Source: SHZI01 sp049290495 (GTDB taxonomy: Bacteria > Pseudomonadota > Gammaproteobacteria > Steroidobacterales > GCA-2729495). From it: a DNA stretch of 23,066 nucleotides. The notes under the pieces are model-generated. The model saw nothing but the letters and a program-made list of their open reading frames with translations. It made no database searches and had not been told where the DNA came from. The stretch is from the NCBI GenBank assembly GCA_049290495.1, contig JBATNV010000316.1:1-23066 (forward strand), read 5' to 3'. Below, piece by piece: positions 7,524 to 14,571 of the stretch (positions are counted from its first letter, which is position 1; the number at the start of each line of letters is the position of its first letter). Both the position numbers and the translations under genes were made by a program.

Positions 7524-9664
7524 GGATTATGGCCCCCAAGCCGGCGTCGATTGAGCCAGGCGGCCAGCTGCAGCAGGCGTGCCGGCAGGTGCCGGCTTTG
7601 CCAGGCGCCGGCGGCGGCCTTGTTGGCCTCGGCCATGGTCGGATAGATGTGCACCGTCGCGAGGATCTTGCGCAGGCCCAGGCCGTGGCGCATGGCCAGC
7701 ACGAATTCGCTGATGGTCTCGCCGGCATGGGCGCCTACGATGGTCGCACCGAGGATCCGGTCGCTGCCGCGCGGCGTGAGCAGGCGGATGAAACCGCGCG
7801 CTTCACCGTCGGCGATGGCGCGATCCTGGTCATCAAGTGCGTGGCTGGTGATTTCGATATCCAGTCCGGCAGTGCGGGCCTCGGCTTCAGTGAGACCGAC
7901 TCGAGCGACTTCCGGATCGGTGAAAACCGCCGCTGGCATTACGCTCGTGGCGACACGAAAGCGCCAGAAGCGGCCCCACAGCGCATTCATGGCGCAGTAC
8001 CAGGCCTGATGGGCGGCGGCATGGGTGAGCTGCCAGGGTCCGGATACATCGCCGCAGGCGTAGATGTTTGGCAGGCTGGTCTGCATGTACTCGTTGACGC
8101 TCACCGTACTGTCCGGGTTCAGTGCGATACCCAGCGCTTCGAGCCCCAGGCCGCCGGTACGCGCCTTGCGGCCCGTGGCGATCAGCGCCATGTCGAAGTC
8201 CAGCTCCAGTGCACGGTTCTCATGGCGGCAGTGTAGCTGGCCCCCGCCGGCGCGTCGTTCAAAACGCTGCGCTTCGCAGCCGGTCAGCACTTCAATGCCC
8301 TCATCGGCAAACCGGGCGGCGATGGCGGCCGAGACGACCTCGTCCTCGCGCATGAGCAGGCGCGGCAGCCGCTCGACGATCGTCACCGCGCTGCCCAGCT
8401 GGCGAAAGGCCTGTGCCATCTCGCAGCCGATCGGCCCGCCGCCCAGCACCAGCAGGTGCTGTGGCAGCTCAGCGAGTTCCCACAGGCTGTCTGAGCTGAC
8501 ATGCGGGATATCGCCGAGGCCGGGAATCGGTGGCAGGGCCGGGCTGCCGCCCGTAGCGATCACGATGCTGCGGGTCCGGATCTCTTGTCCGTTGACGGTG
8601 ACTGTCCAGGGCGAACTGAGCTGTGCCTTGCCCTTGATGCACTCGACGCCGAGTGCCGTATAGCGTTCCACTGAGTCATGCGGTTCGATGCGAGTGATGA
8701 CCTCACGGACCCGTTGCATGATGCGGTTGAAATCTGCGCCGGGTGGCGCAGCGTGCAGCCCGAACTCCGCTGCGCGGCGCTGGTAGGCGGCCAGGCGTGC
8801 TGAACGGATCAGCGCCTTGCTCGGCACGCAGCCGCTGTTGAGGCAGTCGCCGCCCATCGCGCCGGATTCGATCAGGATGACCTTGGCGCGCGCTGCCGCA
8901 GCCACATAAGCAGTCACCAGCCCGGCTGCACCGGCACCGATGACTACCAGGTTGGCATCGAACTGACGCGGACGTTTGAATCCTGCATAGCGCCGCCGCG
9001 TACGGAGTGCGGTGACCAGGCGGCGTGCCACTAGCGGAAAGACGCCGAGCAGCGTGAAGGAAGCCAGCAAGGCCGGCGACATGATGCCACTCAGGGTGTC
9101 GATGCGCCCGAGCTGCGCACCGGCATTCACATAGATCAGCGTTCCGGGCAGCATGCCGATCTGGCTGACCCAGTAAAAGCTGCGCGCGGGCAGCCGGGTC
9201 AGTCCCATCACGGCATTGATGACGAAGAAGGGAAAAACCGGCACCAGGCGCAGCGCAAACAGATACCAGATGCCTTCCTCGCGGACACCTTTATTCACGC
9301 GTTCCATGCTGCCCGCAAAGCGGCGTTCGACGAATGGCCGGAACAGGAAGCGGGCAGCCAGCAGGTTCAGCGTTGCACCGATGCTGCTGGCAAAGGACAC
9401 GAGCACCAGTCCCTGCAGCGTGCCAAAGATCGCGCCGGCGGCGGTCGTCAGCAGCACCCCGCCGGGAATGCCCAATGCCGCGGTCAGCACATAGAGGAGA
9501 AAGAAACCGCCCCCCGCAGCCAGCGGTGCATCGCTGGCGTAGTTGCGAATGTCAGCGAGGATCTGCGGCAAACTGGCAAGACCTGCCGCCGTGCCTGGCC
9601 ATAGCCAGATCCCGGCCATGATGCCGGCAACCAGCAGGGCGCCAATAATGAGCTTGCGATTCAT
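7520..9664 (-). CDS. Fusion of TVP38/TMEM64 (VTT) membrane domain and FAD-dependent disulfide reductase
   Basis: This 714-residue two-part protein is the first gene of the five-gene unit. Residues 1-225 carry about six hydrophobic segments of the TVP38/TMEM64 (SNARE-associated, DedA-like) family, with the core LRLVPVFPFFVINAVMG at about 138-154. From about 238 it is a class-I pyridine nucleotide-disulfide oxidoreductase resembling mercuric and dihydrolipoamide reductases. The FAD motif is VIGAGAAG near 241-248, redox cysteines Cys274 and Cys279 lie in GGDCLNSGCVPSK, a second Rossmann motif VLGGGPIG binds NAD(P)H, and the catalytic HIYPTMAE gives His672 and Glu679. The C-terminal Cys pair and N-terminal NmerA domain of true MerA are absent, so mercury is not its evident substrate. 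The ATG at 9664 is preferred because an upstream extension is Cys-rich and overlaps the divergent ALDH gene. Confidence 0.9.
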   Translation of the reverse strand: MNRKLIIGALLVAGIMAGIWLWPGTAAGLASLPQILADIRNYASDAPLAAGGGFFLLYVLTAALGIPGGVLLTTAAGAIFGTLQGLVLVSFASSIGATLNLLAARFLFRPFVERRFAGSMERVNKGVREEGIWYLFALRLVPVFPFFVINAVMGLTRLPARSFYWVSQIGMLPGTLIYVNAGAQLGRIDTLSGIMSPALLASFTLLGVFPLVARRLVTALRTRRRYAGFKRPRQFDANLVVIGAGAAGLVTAYVAAAARAKVILIESGAMGGDCLNSGCVPSKALIRSARLAAYQRRAAEFGLHAAPPGADFNRIMQRVREVITRIEPHDSVERYTALGVECIKGKAQLSSPWTVTVNGQEIRTRSIVIATGGSPALPPIPGLGDIPHVSSDSLWELAELPQHLLVLGGGPIGCEMAQAFRQLGSAVTIVERLPRLLMREDEVVSAAIAARFADEGIEVLTGCEAQRFERRAGGGQLHCRHENRALELDFDMALIATGRKARTGGLGLEALGIALNPDSTVSVNEYMQTSLPNIYACGDVSGPWQLTHAAAHQAWYCAMNALWGRFWRFRVATSVMPAAVFTDPEVARVGLTEAEARTAGLDIEITSHALDDQDRAIADGEARGFIRLLTPRGSDRILGATIVGAHAGETISEFVLAMRHGLGLRKILATVHIYPTMAEANKAAAGAWQSRHLPARLLQLAAWLNRRRLGGHNP

Positions 9665-9720
9665 TTGCGCCACAATGCCGGAGCAGCCGAGGGCTTTACA
9701 AGCGTCAGGGGAGCAGCAAC
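9665..9720. promoter_or_regulatory. Divergent promoter space (56 bases)
   Basis: Only 56 bases separate the start codons of the minus-strand five-gene unit and the plus-strand aldehyde dehydrogenase, so both promoters must sit here or in the facing coding regions. An AGGGGAG ribosome site for the dehydrogenase is visible at about 9707-9713. I could not assign convincing -35/-10 pairs to either strand. Confidence 0.45.
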
Positions 9721-11139
9721 ATGCGGGACTATCGCCAGTTCTACATCGATGGCCAGTGGGTGGAGCCACAGCGAACACAGGACTGCCCCGTGATCAACCC
9801 GGCCACCGAACAGCCGGTTGCCACGATTTCGCTCGGCAGCCCGGCAGATGTCGATCGTGCCGTCGGCGCAGCCCGGCGAGCCTTTGCAACATACGCACAC
9901 AGCACGGTGCAGGAACGTGCGGCGCTCATCGGGCGTGTCCTCTATGAGTATCGAAGCCGCCAGGACGAAATCGGTGCGGCGATCAGCGACGAGATGGGTG
10001 CGCCGCTGGCCTTTGCCCGGCGATCGCAGGCCGGTATCGGCACTGCGCATCTCGCCACCATGCTCGAAGTGCTGCAGACCTTTCGCTTCAGCGAAGCCCG
10101 CGAAGGCATGCAGTTGCTGCGCGAGCCGGTCGGCGTGTGCGGTTTCATTACGCCCTGGAACTGGCCGATCAACCAGATCGCCTGCAAGGTCGTGCCGGCA
10201 CTGGCCGCCGGCTGCACGATGGTACTGAAGCCGAGCGAGATCGCTCCGCTGTCGGCGAGCCTGTTCGCCGAAGTCATCCATGCGGCGGGTGTGCCACCCG
10301 GGGTGTTCAATCTCGTCCACGGCGACGGGCCGGGAGTGGGGCAGGCCATCGCTGCGCATCCGGGTGTCGATATGCTGTCTTTTACGGGTTCGACGCGCGC
10401 CGGCATTGCGGTGGCCAAAGCGGGCGCCGATAGCGTGAAACGTGTGCACCAGGAACTCGGCGGCAAGTCGCCGCTGCTGATTCTCGACGAGCAGAGCCTG
10501 GAAGCTGCCGTGCGCTGGGGCGTGACTGACTGTTTCAGCAACAGCGGCCAGAGCTGCAATGCGCCGAGCCGCATGCTGGTGCCCGCAGCGCTGCACGGGC
10601 GGGCGACGGTGCTGGCAAAGGCGGTTGCTGACGCCATGGTTGTCGGTGATCCGCGTGATGCAGCGACACAGCTCGGCCCCGTCGTCAGCCAGCTGCAGTT
10701 CGACAAGATCCAGCGCCTGATCCGTGCCGGTATGGACGAGGGCGCGACCCTGGTGTGCGGCGGCCTCGGCCGACCGTCCGGCCTGACCAAGGGCTTCTAC
10801 GTGCGCCCCACGGTGTTTGCTGGCGTGCGTAACGATATGCGGATCGCCCGGGAGGAAATCTTCGGGCCAGTCTTAAGCATCCTGCCCTGGGGTGATGAGG
10901 CCGAGGCGATCCATATCGCCAACGACACGCCCTACGGACTTGCTGCCTATGTCTGGGCCGCCGATCCGGCGACCGCGCGGCATGTCGCGAGTCAGATCCG
11001 CGCCGGGATGGTACACATCAACGGCGCGGACCTGCCGCTAAACGCACCCTTCGGGGGCTTCAAGCAGTCTGGCAACGGCCGCGAGTGGGGCGAGTTTGGC
11101 CTGGCCGACTTCCTTGAGCTGAAGGTGGTGGTTGGCTGA
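9721..11139 (+). CDS. Aldehyde dehydrogenase family protein
   Basis: This 472-residue NAD(P)+-dependent aldehyde dehydrogenase oxidises an aldehyde to the acid. The motifs are complete: the oxyanion Asn147 in TPWNWP, cofactor-binding Lys170 in VLKPSE, FTGST at 221-225, general base Glu245 in QELGGKSP, nucleophile Cys279 in GQSCNAPSR, and EEIFGPV near residue 378. The short length and NAPSR after the cysteine resemble the large group of broad-range bacterial ALDHs; the substrate cannot be named. It is transcribed away from the five-gene unit and ends 7 bases before the TonB receptor stop on the other strand. It might process an aldehyde released by the nearby ThDP enzyme, but that is only inference. 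Confidence 0.93.
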   Translation: MRDYRQFYIDGQWVEPQRTQDCPVINPATEQPVATISLGSPADVDRAVGAARRAFATYAHSTVQERAALIGRVLYEYRSRQDEIGAAISDEMGAPLAFARRSQAGIGTAHLATMLEVLQTFRFSEAREGMQLLREPVGVCGFITPWNWPINQIACKVVPALAAGCTMVLKPSEIAPLSASLFAEVIHAAGVPPGVFNLVHGDGPGVGQAIAAHPGVDMLSFTGSTRAGIAVAKAGADSVKRVHQELGGKSPLLILDEQSLEAAVRWGVTDCFSNSGQSCNAPSRMLVPAALHGRATVLAKAVADAMVVGDPRDAATQLGPVVSQLQFDKIQRLIRAGMDEGATLVCGGLGRPSGLTKGFYVRPTVFAGVRNDMRIAREEIFGPVLSILPWGDEAEAIHIANDTPYGLAAYVWAADPATARHVASQIRAGMVHINGADLPLNAPFGGFKQSGNGREWGEFGLADFLELKVVVG

Positions 11140-11146
11140 ATCGCTG

Positions 11147-14100
11147 CTAATTGGCACCGCCAAACTTGTAACGCGCGCGGATACCGATAACGCGGGGATC
11201 GGGTGCAAAGGCGGCGCGGAACTGTGGCAGCTCCACGGTGACCGTCTTGCCCGGCTCATTGTTAGCCGCATTTGCAGCTGGCGGTTCGCGACTTGAGAGG
11301 TCGATGCCGCTGCCAAGAATGAAACAGCAGGAGAGGCTCGGACCGCCGAGCACTGAAGCCACCGTGTCATCGTCGAAGACATTACTGACATAGCCCATGA
11401 CTTCCCAGTTACCGCCGCGCAGACCCAGGCGCAGATCGACATTGGTATCGGATTCCACCCAGTTCTCGTTGGTGGCTTCGATATAGCGCTTGGCAACCCA
11501 CATGAAATCTGTTTCGGTGAAGAAGCTCAGGCCTTCCGTCAGGGGCAGGTTGTAACCGATCGAGCCGGTGAACTTGCCTTTAGGGGCGTCTTCAAGCGTC
11601 TTGCCGTCCAGGCTGACCAGGCACACGGTATTTGACGGTGCAACTTCCTTCATCTTGCAGTTGCCGGCAGCGGAGATGAAGGTAAACGAGGTGTTCTCAA
11701 CTTCTGCACCCACATACTTGGCATCCAGCCAGGTATAGGAGCCATTGAACTGCCAGTTACCGCCGAGGAACATTGTTTCCGGCGCCCAGGTGGTCTCCAG
11801 TTCCAGGCCGTAGACCTCAGCACCGTCGACGTTCTCAAGCTTGTTGACGAGACGGTCGCCAACGGTGTTGATTACCGACACCAGCGTCTGCTTGTCGGTG
11901 AAGTCCTGGAAGAAGAAGGAGGTATTCACTATCAGGGTCCGGTCGAGCCACTGGCTCTTGGCTCCAATTTCCCAGACCACGAGCTTCTCCGGTTTGTACT
12001 CCAGCAATTCGCGGTTGAGGCCACTGCTGCCAATCGAGAGCGTGGCAAAGCCGCCTGGCTTCTCGGATCGGGCCCACGACACATAAGTGTTCAGGTCGTC
12101 GTTGACCTGCCAACTCATGGTCAGCTTTGGCGAGAACCAGCTGTCGTTCCTCGAGATGCTCGATACGCAGAAGGGGTTGAACATGTCGAAGGGGTCGACG
12201 GCACCGGGCGCGAGCCGTTCCTGCACCTTCGGATCGGCAAGACAGGTGGCGGGGATGGCGTCACGGTAGGCGGTGCCTTTGAGCGGGCCGCTCGTAAACA
12301 GGTAGTCAGGTGCCCAGATGTCGTAGCCGGTACCGGCCCGAACGGCATCACCCGAAACGATGGTGTAGTTTCCAGCGGCATCGTATTGCTGACCGTTGTT
12401 GGCAGCTTCGAAGTTTGCCTGGCTGTAGAAGGGCCCGTACTGGCCGAACAGGTAGTCGTTATCGCAGGGCCGGAAAAAGATGCCGCAGGGTACCCAGCTG
12501 CCCGGGCCGCCAGAGGCATTCGGATCCAGGAACAGCGGGCCGGTCACCTTCACGTTCTCAACACTGTAGCGGCCTTCAAACGTGCCCTTGATGCTGTTCG
12601 TGAACCCATATTCAAGCATACCGAACAGCGAACGATGATCGGTGTCGCGGTCTGCGGGACTCACTGCATCGTTTACATAGCCCTGGATGCCGTTGTAAGT
12701 CGTGCCGTCGGTAAAATTGAAACCGCCACGCGCCAGCGGGGCGACGGCACGCTCCGAATAGCCGTAACAGCTGGTGCCCACGTAGTTGGGATTACCATCG
12801 AGCAGTCCGATATCGTCGAATGTTTGGCCGGTTGCACTTGACCAGGCGCAGTGGCTGCCCGAGCCTTGCAGGGTCAATGAATAGGTATCGTTTTCGACCT
12901 TCTCGTTCCAGTACAGGGCACCGAGCGTGAGTTGTGCAGGGCCCTCGAAGTTGGTCCTGTACATCAGTTCCTGGCTGAGCTGGGTAGTGGTCTTGTCGGT
13001 ATCGACCGTAAAGGAATTCGGATTGGCATCGAGATAGGCCGGGTTGGTGGCGAGATACGGGCCGCCGGTGGGTGGTGAGATGGTGGCAGCGTTGGGTCTG
13101 GCGGCAAACTTGCCGTTGTCGGACCACTCATCGGCAGCTTCGTGAATATAGCCGGTGCGGGAAGTCAGTGTGCCCTTTTCGAGTTCCCAGTCGGCGACCA
13201 GTGACAGGCGGAGCAGCTGCCGGTCGATGCCCTCGTAATCATCGTTGGTCCACGGATTCGGACTGACGGCGATATCCGATTTATTGAATTTCCCTGGTGC
13301 GCCGACGAAGCCGGCCACAGCGGTTTCACAGTAAGGGCTGCTGTAGAGCACAGGATTCGGTTGCGCAGACGTCGGGCCGGTCGGCGTGTAGCCGGGGGCA
13401 TACAGACGGTTGTTACGCTCGGTGAGGGTGTTATTCCAGGCTTTGCTGCTCAGCTTTTCAAAGCAGCCGAACAGGGCTGGATGAACGATACCGCTAACCG
13501 GATCGGTATAGGGCGTGCTGGCCGTGGTCGGAACCAGTGTCTCGCTATTGAATTTCAGGAAGGCCGTCGCTGCGGGTCCGGACTGCTGATCCTGGTATTC
13601 GGCCCGGAACTTGAGACTGAATGAATCTGTCAGCTGGGATTTTGCCGTGAGCGCAAGACCAAATCCCTTGTCGTCGCCGAGGCTATTGCCGGTGATGGTG
13701 TTGTCGTAAAAGCCCGGGTCATCCCAGTACGCGGCATTGAAGCGCAGGCCAAGCTTGTCGCCGAACACCGGTCCGCTGAGACCGAGCGTTGTGGTGTACT
13801 GGTCATCACCGTTGGCATCGGCAGCGATGGTGGCTTCAAATTCGTCAGACGGATCCTTGGTGATGTACTGGATGGCGCCGGCGAAGGCGCTGCGTCCGTA
13901 CAACGCCAATTGCGGTCCCTTGACCACCTCGATACGCTCGATATCCACGAGCCGGGTGTTGAGCAGTACGCCGCCGCCGGAACTGCTGATCGCTTCCGTC
14001 GAGACGTCGATGCCGTCGACCAGTACGGCGACGTTTTGCCGGCCGCGGGTCGGCGACAGGCCGCGGATGGTGATGCGCGTATCGCTGTTCGATGCGCCTT

Positions 14101-14350
14101 CATCGAACTCGACGGAAGAGAGGTTCTTGGTGATGTCCTGCATGCTGTTGATCGCTTTGCGATCAATCTCTTCCGCACCGATCGCAACTACCGCGATCGG
14201 CACGTCCTGCAGGCTTTCTTCCCGCTTGCGGGTGGTGACGATGACTTCCTCGATCTGTGCCCAGCCGGTTACTGGCAGGGTGAGCAGTGCCGGGCTGCAA
14301 GCCAGCGACGTGATGACGGCCAGCGTGCAGCTGCGACGAAAAATAGCCAT
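11147..14350 (-). CDS. TonB-dependent outer-membrane receptor
   Basis: This 1067-residue active-uptake receptor is on the long side for the family. The chosen ATG (14350) follows a purine-rich ribosome site and begins a signal peptide, MAIFRRSCTLAVITSLACSP onward, with likely cleavage after Ala31 (TGWA|Q). A longer in-frame start at 14452 would put residues before the signal and is not favoured. The TonB box is IEEVIVTT at 33-40. The plug follows: SDTRITIRGLSPTRGRQNVAVL near 89-110, VDGIDV, then VVKGPQLALYGRSAFAGAIQ at 142-161. The rest is a 22-strand barrel with large Cys- and Asn-rich loops; it ends in RYKFGGAN rather than a terminal aromatic residue. The plug resembles receptors of sphingomonad and Alteromonas type for complex organic ligands, but the ligand is unknown. 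Confidence 0.93.
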   Translation of the reverse strand: MAIFRRSCTLAVITSLACSPALLTLPVTGWAQIEEVIVTTRKREESLQDVPIAVVAIGAEEIDRKAINSMQDITKNLSSVEFDEGASNSDTRITIRGLSPTRGRQNVAVLVDGIDVSTEAISSSGGGVLLNTRLVDIERIEVVKGPQLALYGRSAFAGAIQYITKDPSDEFEATIAADANGDDQYTTTLGLSGPVFGDKLGLRFNAAYWDDPGFYDNTITGNSLGDDKGFGLALTAKSQLTDSFSLKFRAEYQDQQSGPAATAFLKFNSETLVPTTASTPYTDPVSGIVHPALFGCFEKLSSKAWNNTLTERNNRLYAPGYTPTGPTSAQPNPVLYSSPYCETAVAGFVGAPGKFNKSDIAVSPNPWTNDDYEGIDRQLLRLSLVADWELEKGTLTSRTGYIHEAADEWSDNGKFAARPNAATISPPTGGPYLATNPAYLDANPNSFTVDTDKTTTQLSQELMYRTNFEGPAQLTLGALYWNEKVENDTYSLTLQGSGSHCAWSSATGQTFDDIGLLDGNPNYVGTSCYGYSERAVAPLARGGFNFTDGTTYNGIQGYVNDAVSPADRDTDHRSLFGMLEYGFTNSIKGTFEGRYSVENVKVTGPLFLDPNASGGPGSWVPCGIFFRPCDNDYLFGQYGPFYSQANFEAANNGQQYDAAGNYTIVSGDAVRAGTGYDIWAPDYLFTSGPLKGTAYRDAIPATCLADPKVQERLAPGAVDPFDMFNPFCVSSISRNDSWFSPKLTMSWQVNDDLNTYVSWARSEKPGGFATLSIGSSGLNRELLEYKPEKLVVWEIGAKSQWLDRTLIVNTSFFFQDFTDKQTLVSVINTVGDRLVNKLENVDGAEVYGLELETTWAPETMFLGGNWQFNGSYTWLDAKYVGAEVENTSFTFISAAGNCKMKEVAPSNTVCLVSLDGKTLEDAPKGKFTGSIGYNLPLTEGLSFFTETDFMWVAKRYIEATNENWVESDTNVDLRLGLRGGNWEVMGYVSNVFDDDTVASVLGGPSLSCCFILGSGIDLSSREPPAANAANNEPGKTVTVELPQFRAAFAPDPRVIGIRARYKFGGAN

Positions 14351-14571
14351 GGTCTTCCCCCTCGATTTTTTACCAGAGCCCGTAGCGGCTGTGGACAGCC
14401 GGGCGGACAGAGTTATTCGGTCAAAGATAGCTGCTGCAAGTCGCTGTAGCAACAGTAATCTGCATCACGAGTGTCATTGACCGTGTGTTGACCTGATGTT
14501 CACGGACGGATCGCGCTGGATGCGAATATAGCATAAGGTCGGCGTCTGTATTGCACCCTCGGGAACCAGGC
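14351..14571. promoter_or_regulatory. Control region between divergent receptor and ThDP enzyme genes
   Basis: This 221-base non-coding stretch is the largest space between divergent genes here. For the receptor (minus strand) there is a strong ribosome site (AGGGGGA) just before its ATG and a weak promoter candidate: -35 TTGCAG at 14439-14434 and -10 AATAAC at 14417-14412, spaced 16. A 16-base palindrome lies in the receptor leader. Two direct TTGACC hexamers lie at 14477 and 14488, with one inverted copy at 14419-14424. Toward the ThDP enzyme, an AT-rich GAATATAGCAT (14524-14534) may hold a -10. A shared regulator is likely but unidentified. Confidence 0.5.
14386..14401. promoter_or_regulatory. 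Perfect 7+7 palindrome, possible operator or leader hairpin
   Basis: CGGCTGTGGACAGCCG is a perfect inverted repeat with a 2-base centre, 36 bases before the receptor ATG. It could be a repressor site or a hairpin in the receptor mRNA leader. A loop of only two bases favours a protein-binding site over an RNA stem. Confidence 0.35.

Noticed and set aside
7520..9664. Mercury resistance (merA) assignment for the flavoenzyme
   Set aside because: The C-terminal vicinal cysteines and the NmerA domain are absent, and no merR, merT or merP gene is present.
9665..9778. N-terminal extension of the VTT-flavoenzyme fusion to 9778
   Set aside because: The extra 38 residues are Cys- and Pro-rich, lack membrane character and would overlap the divergent dehydrogenase gene; the ATG at 9664 starts the first membrane segment.
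9661..10596. 311-codon minus-strand open frame inside the aldehyde dehydrogenase
   Set aside because: The dehydrogenase on the plus strand has every catalytic residue; the antisense frame is compositional.
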